From positions 1 to 64,000 of the forward strand of contig DBNK01000025.1 of NCBI GenBank assembly GCA_002298335.1: 64,000 bases of DNA, in the 5' to 3' direction. Each line of letters begins with the position of its first letter. The stretch's first letter is position 1. The stretch comes from Thalassolituus sp. UBA674 (GTDB taxonomy: Bacteria; Pseudomonadota; Gammaproteobacteria; Pseudomonadales; Oceanobacteraceae). Shown here one piece after another: positions 27,175-36,634 of the stretch. Made by a program: the position numbers and the translations under genes. Below the pieces are notes generated by a model. It made no database searches. It worked only from the letters and a program-made list of their open reading frames with translations, and was not told the origin of the DNA.

Positions 27175-28637
27175 CAGGATTTGCCCGCCGATGTATCCAC
27201 AATCCAGGTGTCTTTACTGCCACCACCCTGAGACGAGTTCACCACCAGTGAACCCTTTTTCATCGCCACCCGGGTCAGACCACCGGTGGTAACGTAAGTA
27301 TCTTTGCCCTGCAGGATAAACGGCCGCAGGTCGAGATGTCGCGGCTCCGCCTTGCTGCGGCCCACCAGAGTCGGTGCGGTCGACAGCGCCAGTGTTGGCT
27401 GGGCAATGTAGTTGCGCGGGTTCGCTTTGATCAGCTCCGCAAAGGTCTCGCGCTCTTTCTTGGTGGAGTGCGGACCAACCAGCATGCCGTAGCCGCCGGA
27501 TTCGTTGGCTGGCTTCACAACCAGCTTATCGAGGTTAGCAAGTACATACTCACGCTGCTTATCTTCATAACAGAGGAAGGTTTCCACATTCGGAATCAGC
27601 GGCTCTTCACCCAGATAGTATTTGATGATCTGTGGCACATAGGCGTAGATCACCTTGTCGTCAGCCACACCGGCACCCGGTGCGTTGGCCAGTGATACGT
27701 TACCGGCGCGCCAGGCGCGCATCAGCCCCGGCACACCCAGTACGGAATCTTTGTGGAACACTTCCGGATCAAGGAAGAGGTCATCAATGCGGCGGTAGAT
27801 CACATCCACCCGCTCCAGACCGGCGATGGTCTTCATGTAGACGCAGTCGTCTTTGTCGACCACCAGGTCACTGCCCTCAACCAGCTCAGCACCCATACGC
27901 TGCGCCAGGAAGGCGTGTTCAAAATACGCTGAGTTGTAGATACCTGGTGTCAGTACCGCAATCACCGGACGCTCACCCTTACGTGGTGACAGAGATGCCA
28001 GCATGCTGAACAGGTTCTCCGGGTAATCGCCCACCGGCGCGATGTGCACCTTCTCGAACACTTCCGGCAGTACCCGCTTCATGATGGAGCGGTTTTCCAG
28101 CATGTAAGACACACCGGACGGTACGCGCAGGTTGTCTTCCAGCACGTAGAACTGACCGTCTTTGTCACGCACCAGATCGGTACCACAGATGTTGGCCCAG
28201 ACGCCGAACGGCGGGCTGACCCCTTCACATTCTTTGCGGTAGTTGGACGACTGTTTGAGCACGAACTCAGGGATGATGCCGTCTTTCAGGATTTTCTGGT
28301 CGTGATACAGGTCGTCGATGAACATGTTCAGCGCTTTCAGGCGCTGCTTCAGCCCGGCGGCGGTCTTTTCCCACTGATTGCTGGAGATGACCCGGGGAAT
28401 GATATCGAATGGCCAGGCCCGGTCGATGTTGCTGCCATCCATGTAGACGGTGAAAGACACACCCATATCTTTGATGGTCGAATCAGCAGCCAGCTTACGC
28501 GACTGGATTTCTTCTTCAGTAAGGCTGGCAAGGTAATTAGCCAACTGACGTGCCGGCTGGCGGGCATTTCCGGGTGAGCTGATCAGCTCATCGTAAAACC
28601 CTTCCGGAAGTTCGTATTCTTTCCAATCGATTGACAT
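27174..28637 (-). CDS. Circularly permuted ATP-grasp protein
   Basis: A 487-residue stand-alone circularly permuted ATP-grasp protein, first gene of the five-gene cluster. Characteristic blocks are RAWPFDIIPRVISSNQWEKT, FYVLEDNLRVPSGVSYMLEN, RPVIAVLTPGIYNSAYFEHA, VVKPANESGGYGMLVGPHS (nucleotide-binding glycine region) and GGLTRVAMKKGSLVVNSSQG. The start at 28637 (MSIDWKEYELPEGFYDEL) is chosen because AGGACCTCT lies just upstream; the frame stays open to 28742 without family similarity. Paralogous to the N-terminal half of the 842-residue fusion downstream. Confidence 0.9.
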   Translation of the reverse strand: MSIDWKEYELPEGFYDELISSPGNARQPARQLANYLASLTEEEIQSRKLAADSTIKDMGVSFTVYMDGSNIDRAWPFDIIPRVISSNQWEKTAAGLKQRLKALNMFIDDLYHDQKILKDGIIPEFVLKQSSNYRKECEGVSPPFGVWANICGTDLVRDKDGQFYVLEDNLRVPSGVSYMLENRSIMKRVLPEVFEKVHIAPVGDYPENLFSMLASLSPRKGERPVIAVLTPGIYNSAYFEHAFLAQRMGAELVEGSDLVVDKDDCVYMKTIAGLERVDVIYRRIDDLFLDPEVFHKDSVLGVPGLMRAWRAGNVSLANAPGAGVADDKVIYAYVPQIIKYYLGEEPLIPNVETFLCYEDKQREYVLANLDKLVVKPANESGGYGMLVGPHSTKKERETFAELIKANPRNYIAQPTLALSTAPTLVGRSKAEPRHLDLRPFILQGKDTYVTTGGLTRVAMKKGSLVVNSSQGGGSKDTWIVDTSAGKS

Positions 28638-28794
28638 AGAGGTCCTGACTAGCTGGGCTGTAACATTTACTGAGTAAACACTGCGTCCGTTCACGCCGCA
28701 ATAAGTGCACCCCTGTGCCACGGGGATTGTCCTCATTGACACGGGACAAACAGGGTTTTTATCCGGAAATCATCTGCTTAGAAGGCTCTGGGAC

Positions 28795-29418
28795 TCAGAA
28801 AAGGCGCGTCAGACTGAGCCGTACCGACGTCAGTGTGGCATCTGCCGCACTGCCCTCTTCACCGGCATCCCATTCCAGCAGACGATAATGCAGCGAGGCA
28901 GAAATTTCTGTGGTCAGGGTCAGATTTCCGGTCACGGCAAAGCCGGCATTAAAACCTTTTGCCGTATTGTCTGCCCCTTCCTGATCAAAGAAATCCGATT
29001 CCGTTCCGTAATAGCGGTAATAACCGCCACCCAGTATCAGATATGGCCTGATACGCCGTTCCGGCATCCACGGCAGCCACAGCTCAGCTTCCATGCCGGA
29101 AGTCCGCCAGTCATCAGAGTTGCTGTCAGCCACCCTGAGCCAGGCAAATTCAAAACGGATGGCCTCAGGGCCGACTCCGCCAATCGCCAGACGCGGTGCC
29201 TGAAAGTTGAAGGTTCCGCTGTCGGTGAGGTTCTGGTCCGCCGATCCGGCCTCGCCGCTGACCGTCAGATACCAGCGCCCATAGCCGGAATAGCCTTCTG
29301 GTTCGTCGTACCAACGCGCCTGAGCGGGTAAAGACAGACAGAGCAGGCCAACCCACAGGATACCGGCTCTCAGCGCCTGGGAGCCGGTACCGGAGCAGCC
29401 GGACACTACTGCCGTCAT
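28795..29418 (-). CDS. Probable outer-membrane beta-barrel protein
   Basis: A 207-residue exported protein starting at the ATG at 29418, 7 bp past the gyrB stop. A signal peptide with hydrophobic core LRAGILWVGLLCLSLPAQA is followed by alternating hydrophobic strands (GRWYLTVSGEAG, IRPYLILGGGYYRYYG, LTLTTEISASLHYRLLEW) and a C-terminal strand ending VRLSLTRLF. The final phenylalanine is the usual signal for outer-membrane insertion by the Bam complex. I do not recognise a specific family. Because it follows gyrB directly on the same strand, it may be transcribed from the dnaA operon. Confidence 0.72.
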   Translation of the reverse strand: MTAVVSGCSGTGSQALRAGILWVGLLCLSLPAQARWYDEPEGYSGYGRWYLTVSGEAGSADQNLTDSGTFNFQAPRLAIGGVGPEAIRFEFAWLRVADSNSDDWRTSGMEAELWLPWMPERRIRPYLILGGGYYRYYGTESDFFDQEGADNTAKGFNAGFAVTGNLTLTTEISASLHYRLLEWDAGEEGSAADATLTSVRLSLTRLF

Positions 29419-29425
29419 GGCCGGA

Positions 29426-31849
29426 TCAGAAGTCCAGATTCGCGACGTTGAGCGCGTTGGATTCGATAAAGGCCCGGCGCGGTTCAACATCGTCACCCAT
29501 CAGGGTGGTGAACATTTTGTCGGCACCGATGGCATCTTCAATGCTCACCCGCAGCATCCGGCGGGATTCAGGATCCATAGTGGTTTCCCACAGCTGATCC
29601 GGGTTCATCTCACCCAGACCTTTATAGCGCTGGATGTTGATACCACGGCTGCCTTCGGCCATCAGCCACTGCACCGCATCACGGAAGTCGACGATCGGGA
29701 AAACACGCTCACCACGACGTATGTAAGCACTCGCTTCCAATGTAGAAGCCAGTTTCTCGCTCATTGTCGCGAGCTTGTTGTAACCTGAGCTGGCAAAGAA
29801 CTCGCTGTCGAGCAGGTACTCACGGGCAATACCGTGGGTGATGACTTTGATCTCAAGATTGTAGTTACCCCGCTCATTGTCCTGTACCACCGCCAGCTCA
29901 AAGTGCGAACCGCTGCGTCCCGCATCCGGCAGACGACCTTTCAGGTCTTCCATCCAGGCTTCCATCGCCGCCTTATCATTCATACGGTCCGGAGTGACAC
30001 GCGGCAGGCTGACCATCTCATGCAGCACTTCTTTAGGTACCAGACCGGAACCGGACATGCGCTTCACAGTCTCCTGAGTCGCACGGTAGTCATCCACCAG
30101 TTTGGCAAAGGCCTCGTCCGAGATGGCCGGCGCATCTTCTGCCGGATGCAGGCTGGCCTTCTCCAGAGCACTGTGGGTCAGATAGCTTTCCATCGCTTCT
30201 TCGTCCTTGATGTACTGCTCCTGCTTACCGCGTTTGATCTTATACAGCGGTGGCTGAGCAATGTAGACGTGACCACGCTCGATGATTTCCGGCATCTGAC
30301 GGAAGAAGAAGGTCAGCAGCAGTGTACGGATGTGCGCGCCATCGACGTCGGCATCGGTCATGATGATGATACGGTGGTAACGCAGCTTATCCGGGTTGAA
30401 TTCTTCGCGGCCAATACCGCAGCCCAGAGCCGTGATCAGGGTGCCGACCTCAGCGGATGACAGCATCTTGTCGAAGCGGGCTTTTTCAACGTTCAGGATC
30501 TTACCTTTCAGTGGCAGAATTGCCTGCGTGCGGCGGTCACGGCCCTGCTTGGCCGAGCCCCCCGCTGAGTCCCCTTCCACCAGGTACACTTCGGAGTTAG
30601 CCGGGTCTTTTTCCTGACAGTCAGCCAGCTTACCCGGCAGACCGGCGATATCCAGAGCGCCTTTACGACGGGTCATTTCACGGGCTTTACGCGCGGCTTC
30701 ACGGGCACGCGCGGCATCAATCATTTTGCCGACCAGGTCTTTGGCCTGCTGCGGGTTTTCCAGCAGGAACTCCTGGAACAGGCGCCCCATCTCCTGCTCT
30801 ACCGCTGGCTTCACTTCACTGGAGACCAGCTTGTCTTTGGTCTGGGAGCTGAACTTAGGATCGGGGACTTTCACCGAAATAATGGCCGTCAGGCCTTCAC
30901 GGGCATCATCACCGGTGGTGGATACCTTGGCCTTCTTATCCAGACCTTCCTGAGTAATGTAGGTATTCAGTGAGCGGGTCAGAGCTGCACGGAAACCGGC
31001 GAGGTGTGTACCACCATCACGCTGGGGAATGTTATTGGTGTAGCAGTGGATGCTTTCCTGGAAGCCGTCATTCCACTGCATGGCCACTTCAACACCGATA
31101 CCGTCTTCACGCTGGACATTGAAATGAAACACATCGCTGACCGTGCTTTTGCTTTCGTTCAGGTAGCCGACAAACGAACCAAGACCACCCTCAAATTCGA
31201 ACACGTCTTCCTTGTCCGTACGCTCGTCTTTCAGATGAATCCGTACACCCGAATTCAGGAAGGACAGCTCACGCAGGCGTTTTGCCAGATAGTCGTAACT
31301 GAATTCGGTTTTGTTGGTAAAGGTCGCTTTGGACGGCAGGAAGTTCACCATGGTGCCTGTCGTTTCAGATTTACCGACTTCTTTCAGCGGGTAATCCGGC
31401 ACACCGTGGGTGTATTCCTGCTCATACAGTTTGCCACCGCGACGGATAGTGAGCTTCAGCTTTTCTGACAGCGCATTCACAACCGACACACCCACACCGT
31501 GCAGACCACCGGACACCTTGTAGGAGTTATCGTCGAACTTACCGCCCGCATGCAGCACGGTCAGGATGACTTCTGCAGCAGAGACGCCCTCTTCCGGGTG
31601 CAGTTCCGTCGGAATACCACGGCCGTTATCGGACACAGAAACCGAGTTATTTTCATGAATCACCACATCCACACTGTCACAATGTCCGGCCAGCGCCTCA
31701 TCAATGGAGTTATCCACGACCTCGAACACCATGTGGTGGAGACCGGTACCGTCATCGGTATCGCCAATGTACATGCCCGGGCGCTTACGAACTGCGTCGA
31801 GACCTTTAAGGACTTTAATACTCGACGAATCGTAGGTGTTCTCTGTCAT
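29426..31849 (-). CDS. gyrB: DNA gyrase subunit B
   Basis: ATPase subunit of DNA gyrase, 807 residues (E. coli 804). GHKL ATPase motifs are present: the N-box EVVDNSIDEALAGHCDSVDV, DNGRGIP, and GGLHGVGVSVVNALS. The Toprim domain shows VEGDSAGGSAKQGRDR and the acidic DADVDGAHIRTLLL. C-terminal tail EMNPDQLWETTMDPESRRML is typical. Overlaps the recF stop by 4 bp (ATGA), the common gammaproteobacterial dnaA-dnaN-recF-gyrB order. Confidence 0.98.
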   Translation of the reverse strand: MTENTYDSSSIKVLKGLDAVRKRPGMYIGDTDDGTGLHHMVFEVVDNSIDEALAGHCDSVDVVIHENNSVSVSDNGRGIPTELHPEEGVSAAEVILTVLHAGGKFDDNSYKVSGGLHGVGVSVVNALSEKLKLTIRRGGKLYEQEYTHGVPDYPLKEVGKSETTGTMVNFLPSKATFTNKTEFSYDYLAKRLRELSFLNSGVRIHLKDERTDKEDVFEFEGGLGSFVGYLNESKSTVSDVFHFNVQREDGIGVEVAMQWNDGFQESIHCYTNNIPQRDGGTHLAGFRAALTRSLNTYITQEGLDKKAKVSTTGDDAREGLTAIISVKVPDPKFSSQTKDKLVSSEVKPAVEQEMGRLFQEFLLENPQQAKDLVGKMIDAARAREAARKAREMTRRKGALDIAGLPGKLADCQEKDPANSEVYLVEGDSAGGSAKQGRDRRTQAILPLKGKILNVEKARFDKMLSSAEVGTLITALGCGIGREEFNPDKLRYHRIIIMTDADVDGAHIRTLLLTFFFRQMPEIIERGHVYIAQPPLYKIKRGKQEQYIKDEEAMESYLTHSALEKASLHPAEDAPAISDEAFAKLVDDYRATQETVKRMSGSGLVPKEVLHEMVSLPRVTPDRMNDKAAMEAWMEDLKGRLPDAGRSGSHFELAVVQDNERGNYNLEIKVITHGIAREYLLDSEFFASSGYNKLATMSEKLASTLEASAYIRRGERVFPIVDFRDAVQWLMAEGSRGINIQRYKGLGEMNPDQLWETTMDPESRRMLRVSIEDAIGADKMFTTLMGDDVEPRRAFIESNALNVANLDF

Positions 31850-32934
31850 TTGGAGCTTTCCTCAATTATTGTGCCCTGTTCCACGTGGAACACTTTGCTG
31901 GCAACAGGCTGCCAGACATCGGTCAGTTTTTCTTTTTCTATGCTGGTGATGAAGACCTGACATTTTAAATCTTCCAGCAGCTGGCATAAAGCCAAACGGT
32001 GAGACTGATCCAGTTCTGACGCAAGATCATCCACCAGATAGATGGGTTGGCGACCTGATTCATGCTGAAACAGGTAACCCTGTGCAATTTTCAACGCCGC
32101 CACTACGGTCTTCTGTTGACCGCGGGATAGCACCTCAACTGCCTGTAGCTTGCCACAGCGGATACGTAATTCCGCACGGTGCGGCCCCGACTGGGTATAA
32201 CCCAGAACCATGTCCCTTTCCTGCTGACGCTCCAGAACATCAGCGAGAGAAGACTGCTTTTCCCAGCCTGGGTAATACGCCAGTGTGACTTCTATGTGTG
32301 GATCCAGTAGCTTCAGAATGCGCTCGAACTCTGGTGTGAAACGCTTCAGATAGTTCCGGCGCTGCTGATCAATCACTTCTGCACTCTCAAGAAATCCGGC
32401 ATTCCAGACACTGAGCCACTCGTCTTCTTTCTGCTTCAGCACGGCATTACGCTGTTTCAGCTGCTTACGGAAGGTTTTCCACTGCTCCATAAAGTCGTGT
32501 TCCACGTGGAACACTCCCCAATCGATGAAGGCACGGCGCTCCTCCGGAGAGCCCGCCAGCAAGCGGAAAGTATTAGGCTCGATGATCTGTACCGGGAGCC
32601 AGTGAGCAGCCTGAGCCTGGGAAGTGAGCACCGAGCCATTCTGTTTCAGCAGATGGTCGCCACTGCGCAGCCGCAGGCTCTCCAGCTCACAGGTGCCCAG
32701 ATCCGGATCTTCTATGGCAACGCTCAGCTCGAGACGGTCTGATTCATGATGCAGAACGTTTTTGAGTGTTGAGGTTCGGAATGACTTACCGGCGGCCATC
32801 AGCGCAATGGCTTCAAGAACACTGGATTTGCCAGAGCCGTTAGCACCGTAAATGAAGTTAACCTGGGGGTGAGGTTCACAGGTCAGAGGGTGCAGATTGC
32901 GCACCCCGCTGACCCGTAGCTGCCTGATGGGCAT
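31846..32934 (-). CDS. recF: DNA replication and repair protein RecF
   Basis: RecF loads RecA at gapped DNA with RecO and RecR. The 362-residue protein starts MPIRQLRVSGVRNL, has the Walker A FIYGANGSGKSSVLEAI, the ABC-type signature VLSRGQQKTVVAALKIAQG and Walker B IYLVDDLASELDQ. The coding sequence contains two perfect 16-bp ParB-site palindromes, each translated as VFHVE (near the C-terminus and near residue 142). Confidence 0.97.
   Translation of the reverse strand: MPIRQLRVSGVRNLHPLTCEPHPQVNFIYGANGSGKSSVLEAIALMAAGKSFRTSTLKNVLHHESDRLELSVAIEDPDLGTCELESLRLRSGDHLLKQNGSVLTSQAQAAHWLPVQIIEPNTFRLLAGSPEERRAFIDWGVFHVEHDFMEQWKTFRKQLKQRNAVLKQKEDEWLSVWNAGFLESAEVIDQQRRNYLKRFTPEFERILKLLDPHIEVTLAYYPGWEKQSSLADVLERQQERDMVLGYTQSGPHRAELRIRCGKLQAVEVLSRGQQKTVVAALKIAQGYLFQHESGRQPIYLVDDLASELDQSHRLALCQLLEDLKCQVFITSIEKEKLTDVWQPVASKVFHVEQGTIIEESSK
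31877..31892. promoter_or_regulatory. parS centromere-like site 1 (inside recF)
   Basis: The perfect palindrome TGTTCCACGTGGAACA matches the ParB-binding site consensus of Pseudomonas and many other bacteria. It lies within the 3' end of recF, about 3.9 kb from oriC, the expected distance for segregation sites. The parA and parB genes are not in the window. Confidence 0.9.
32498..32513. promoter_or_regulatory. parS centromere-like site 2 (inside recF)
   Basis: Second exact copy of TGTTCCACGTGGAACA, 621 bp from the first and in a different reading context of recF. Two identical 16-bp palindromes within one gene would be very unlikely by chance and support ParB binding. Confidence 0.9.
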
Positions 32935-32955
32935 AGGGAAGGAATCCGGAGGGAA

Positions 32956-34056
32956 TCAGAGACGCATCGGCATCACAACGTACATGGAGTCGCCGCCTTC
33001 CGGCTCTTCGATCAGTGCACTGCTGTTGGCATCGGACAGAGTCAACTTGATCTGATCAGTATCCAGAACACTCATGACATCCTGCAGGTACGACACGTTA
33101 AAGCCCATTTCCAGGGAATCACCACTGTAAGTCACTGCCATGGACTCTTCGGCTTCTTCCTGTTCCGGGTTGTTGGCAAACACCTGCAGGTGATCTGTGC
33201 TCAGCACCAGACGTACACCGCGGTACTTTTCATTCGACAGAATCGCAGTGCGGTTAAACACCTGACGCAGATCGGTACGGTCCGCCAGCATCACATTGGT
33301 ACCATTCTTCGGAATCACACGGCCATAATCCGGGAACTTGCCATCCACCAGTTTAGAGGTGAAAGAAAAGTCTTCGGTCTGAGCACGCAGATGGTTGGTG
33401 CTCAGCGACAGGCTTACGGAAGCCTCAGGGTCGGTCAGCAGTTTAGCCATTTCCAGCACACCCTTACGTGGCAGGATGATCTGCTGGGCTTCACTCAGGC
33501 CGGTAACCGGAATGCTGCAGGTCGCCAGACGATGACCGTCAGTAGCCACCGCACGGAGGTTCGTAGCACTGACTTCCATCAGCATACCGTTGAGATAATA
33601 ACGGACATCCTGCTGTGCCATGGCAAAACTGGTGCGGTCAATGACATGACGCAGCTGCGCCTGAGGCAGAGCAAAAGTCTGCTCGCCGGAAATTTCTTCA
33701 ACATTCGGGAATTCAGTGGCAGGCAGGGCCGACAGAGTAAAACGCGAACGGCCTGAGCGGACGTTGACGCGGGTATCGTCCTGTTCGATTTCGATCTGTG
33801 CACCATCCGGCAGTGAGCGGCAGATGTCCATCAGCTTCTTCGCCGGAACCGTCACTGCACCCTCTTCTGCTACCTCATCCAGGCTGACACGGCCAACCAG
33901 TTCCACTTCGAGGTCGGTACCAGTCAGCGACAGCTGTTGCCCCTCAGTCTCAAGTAACACGTTAGACAGAACGGGTAGTGTCTGACGTTTTTCAACTACA
34001 CCTGCAACCAGTTGCAGGGGTCTGAGAAAGGCTTCCCTTGAGATAACAAATTTCAT
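32956..34056 (-). CDS. dnaN: DNA polymerase III beta sliding clamp
   Basis: The processivity clamp of replicative polymerase, 366 residues (E. coli 366). It begins MKFVISREAFLRPLQLVAGV at 34056, with GGAGAACC as ribosome site; the frame is open 42 bp further up but without similarity. Family blocks include QTLPVLSNVLLE and the C-terminal YVVMPMRL. It follows dnaA by 85 bp and precedes recF by 21 bp. Confidence 0.98.
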   Translation of the reverse strand: MKFVISREAFLRPLQLVAGVVEKRQTLPVLSNVLLETEGQQLSLTGTDLEVELVGRVSLDEVAEEGAVTVPAKKLMDICRSLPDGAQIEIEQDDTRVNVRSGRSRFTLSALPATEFPNVEEISGEQTFALPQAQLRHVIDRTSFAMAQQDVRYYLNGMLMEVSATNLRAVATDGHRLATCSIPVTGLSEAQQIILPRKGVLEMAKLLTDPEASVSLSLSTNHLRAQTEDFSFTSKLVDGKFPDYGRVIPKNGTNVMLADRTDLRQVFNRTAILSNEKYRGVRLVLSTDHLQVFANNPEQEEAEESMAVTYSGDSLEMGFNVSYLQDVMSVLDTDQIKLTLSDANSSALIEEPEGGDSMYVVMPMRL

Positions 34057-34141
34057 GGTTCTCCACTCAATTCCGGTGCCGGACAATGGTGCCGGCATAG
34101 GCCAGTAATTTCAGCTTATGTTTGATTGTCCTGACCTCAGG

Positions 34142-35668
34142 TCAGGTCGTCAGTGTCCGCAGAAGATTTTTATAATCTTCCTGCACGTCTTCACTGGATT
34201 CCTGTAATTCTTTTATTTTGCGGCAGGCGTGCAGCACCGTGGTGTGATCACGCCCACCGAACAGCTCGCCGATTTCCGGCAGGCTGTGGTTGGTCAGTTC
34301 TTTACTCAGGGCCATAGCGACCTGACGGGGCCGTGCCACTGACCGGGTACGGCGTTTAGATAATAAATCAGAGACCTTGATTTTGTAATACTCAGCAACC
34401 GTCCGCTGAATATTTTCCACACTGATCTGGCGGTTCTGCAGCGCCAGCAGATCTTTCAGTGAGTCTTTAATAAAGGGCAGGGTAATTTCATGGCCGGTAA
34501 ACTGGGCATTGGCAGCCACCCGCTTCAGAGCCCCCTCCAGCTCACGCACATTAGAACGCAGCTTCTGGGCAATAAAGAAAGCAGCATCGTCTGGTAAACG
34601 AATGTTCATCTGAGCAGCTTTCTTCATCAGAATCGCCACCCGGGTTTCCAGTTCCGGTGGCTCAACACCCACGGTAAGGCCCCAGCCGAAACGCGATTTA
34701 AGACGTTCTTCCAGACCGGCAATTTCTTTCGGATAACGGTCGCAGGTAAGGATCATCTGCTGCCCGCCTTCAAGCAGAGCGTTGAAGGTGTGGAAGAACT
34801 CTTCCTGGGTACGTTCCTTACCACCGAAGAACTGAATGTCGTCAATCAGGAGGGCATCCAGACCGCGGTAGAAACGTTTGAAGTCGTTGATCACGTTGAG
34901 CTGCAGGGCTTTCACCATATCCTGCACAAAGCGCTCAGAATGCACGTACAGAACCTTAGCGTTGGGGTTCTTCTTCTGCAGATGGTTACCGACTGCATGC
35001 ATAAGGTGAGTTTTACCCAGACCAACGCCACCGTATATAAAGAGAGGGTTGTACGAACCCCCCGGGTTCTCAGCAACCTGTTGTGCAGCGGCGTAAGCGA
35101 GCTGGTTTGACTTACCCTCAACAAAACTGTTGAAGGTAAAGTCATCGTTGAGGAAGCTCTGGTGAGATAAGCCCCCTTCTACCTGCACACCGCGGCGGGT
35201 TTTTACCGGTGCAACTGGCTGCGGTTCCGGCTCAGGAGGAGCATCCGCCATCGACAGTTCATCAGAGAGGATACCACTCAGCTCCTGCAGAGCCTCATCC
35301 TGTGTGATGCCATCATTACGCTCCGGATATTCATCCCGCGGCGCAGCAAAATTGAGGTTTTCTTTCGGTTCAGCATGGTTACTCGCCCGTTGCGGCGGTG
35401 TCTGCACACTGAACATGGGGCGGGTTTCACCAGCAACCAGATTCACATGTGTGATACGGCCACCATTAAGCTCAGAAAGAATCTGCTGAATACGTTCGAG
35501 ATACTTGTCGCGGACCCAATCTTTAACAAACCGGTTCGGAGCGCTCAGAACAAGCTGCCCATTCGCTTCGGTGCTGGCGATCAGCGGACGGATCCAGGTG
35601 TTGTACTGCTGGGAAGGCAACTCGTGCTGCAGATAACCCAGACATTGATCCCACAAAGCAGCCAACAT
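34142..35668 (-). CDS. dnaA: Chromosomal replication initiator DnaA
   Basis: DnaA binds oriC and opens it. The 508-residue protein has N-terminal domain I (LWDQCLGYLQHELPSQQYNT), a variable linker (about 90-165), the AAA+ ATPase with Walker A GGVGLGKTHLMHAVGNHL and Walker B ALLIDDIQFFGGKERTQ, and the C-terminal DNA-binding domain with the signature GGRDHTTVLHACRKI. It is transcribed away from oriC. Ribosome site GGGGTGA precedes the ATG. Confidence 0.98.
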   Translation of the reverse strand: MLAALWDQCLGYLQHELPSQQYNTWIRPLIASTEANGQLVLSAPNRFVKDWVRDKYLERIQQILSELNGGRITHVNLVAGETRPMFSVQTPPQRASNHAEPKENLNFAAPRDEYPERNDGITQDEALQELSGILSDELSMADAPPEPEPQPVAPVKTRRGVQVEGGLSHQSFLNDDFTFNSFVEGKSNQLAYAAAQQVAENPGGSYNPLFIYGGVGLGKTHLMHAVGNHLQKKNPNAKVLYVHSERFVQDMVKALQLNVINDFKRFYRGLDALLIDDIQFFGGKERTQEEFFHTFNALLEGGQQMILTCDRYPKEIAGLEERLKSRFGWGLTVGVEPPELETRVAILMKKAAQMNIRLPDDAAFFIAQKLRSNVRELEGALKRVAANAQFTGHEITLPFIKDSLKDLLALQNRQISVENIQRTVAEYYKIKVSDLLSKRRTRSVARPRQVAMALSKELTNHSLPEIGELFGGRDHTTVLHACRKIKELQESSEDVQEDYKNLLRTLTT

Positions 35669-35769
35669 TCACCCCGGAGTGGCAGAAGAGTTTCAGAAAA
35701 CGGATACAGAAAGCCCCTCAGATAAAGAACCGGAGGCACCCCTCAGAAAGGCCATTCAGTATAGCTGAC

Positions 35770-36110
35770 CCCGTGGAGGTTATCCACAGAATCACGGACA
35801 TTAATGACAGGTTTCGAGAAAACCCCTCACCGGCTGTGGATAACTTGATCACCTGGCTGTGTAAGAGACCATGAATGAAAATGTGGATAACCACACCCCT
35901 CCCTTCCTCTGTGCATAACCCCACATTTGATCCACCGCTTCCGGTCAGCAAATCCTCAGCTGCAACCCAGCTAATACCGGAGTTATGATCTCTGTAATTT
36001 ATTGATATTTAACAAAAATATCAGGTTTTCCACAGAATCCTGGGTGCTTAATAGTAGTAATAACATTAAACAACCCTCTATACCTTCACATCTCTATACA
36101 TAATCAGAAT
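35770..36110. other. oriC: Chromosomal replication origin (oriC)
   Basis: The rpmH-dnaA gap holds four exact TTATNCACA DnaA boxes: TTATCCACA on the plus strand at 35780-35788, and on the minus strand at 35835-35843, 35882-35890 and (TTATGCACA) 35910-35918. A weaker TTTTCCACA lies near 36026. Next to them is an AT-rich segment (about 35985-36060) containing GATCTCTGTAATT, similar to an E. coli 13-mer, and the inverted repeat GATATTT-AACAA-AAATATC (36004-36022), the probable unwinding element. This is the arrangement seen in Pseudomonas-type origins. Confidence 0.93.
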
Positions 36111-36490
36111 GCAATTTTGCTGACCGGAAAACAGACGGAGGAGGATGAGAGGAAACACGACTTGTTCATGAAGCAGAAGAAAGACCGGGAAAAGCCGATA
36201 GTGAAATCTTTCAATTACCAGGGTACCTCTGAATAATCTGGTACTTGCTCCGGATTCCGGTAAATTTGCAGATCGCGCAGCCGGATTGCAGGCATAGCGG
36301 GTTACCTCAGATGATCACGGGTTTACCGGAAGCCCCTGGGGCGCGGCTTTCAGCCTGCCAGCACTTTGTTGATAAGCTTGTGAAGGGAGCAGCATTCACT
36401 GCACTTATCGCCTTGTTCTGACACGCGGAATGCTCGCGCGGAGTCAGTGCGGAATTATTCAGAAGTGCCCCGGATAAATGACGAAGGTTT
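36111..36490. other. Intergenic stretch between oriC and the rpmH promoter
   Basis: About 380 bp with no convincing gene. No DnaA-box consensus was found here. An imperfect short repeat of GGTAC with TCTGAATAATCTGG around 36218-36244 was the only pattern seen. It may hold further origin-associated sites. Confidence 0.5.
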
Positions 36491-36493
36491 TCA

Positions 36494-36522
36494 TTGATTT
36501 GAAATGTCCTTTTGCATACAAT
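36494..36522 (+). promoter_or_regulatory. Sigma-70 promoter of rpmH-rnpA operon
   Basis: TTGATT at 36494-36499 and TACAAT at 36517-36522 with an ideal 17-bp spacer, about 113 bp before the rpmH start codon. A strong promoter is expected for this ribosomal protein gene. Confidence 0.75.
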
Positions 36523-36634
36523 TCCCGGCCCTAAAATTCGGGGGATCTCTGTGCAACACCGTTTCGATACGGAGCTGTACAGCAAATGTCAGAGGTTCCC
36601 TGACCCATTTCACTGTTTATCAGGTGATATTGAT

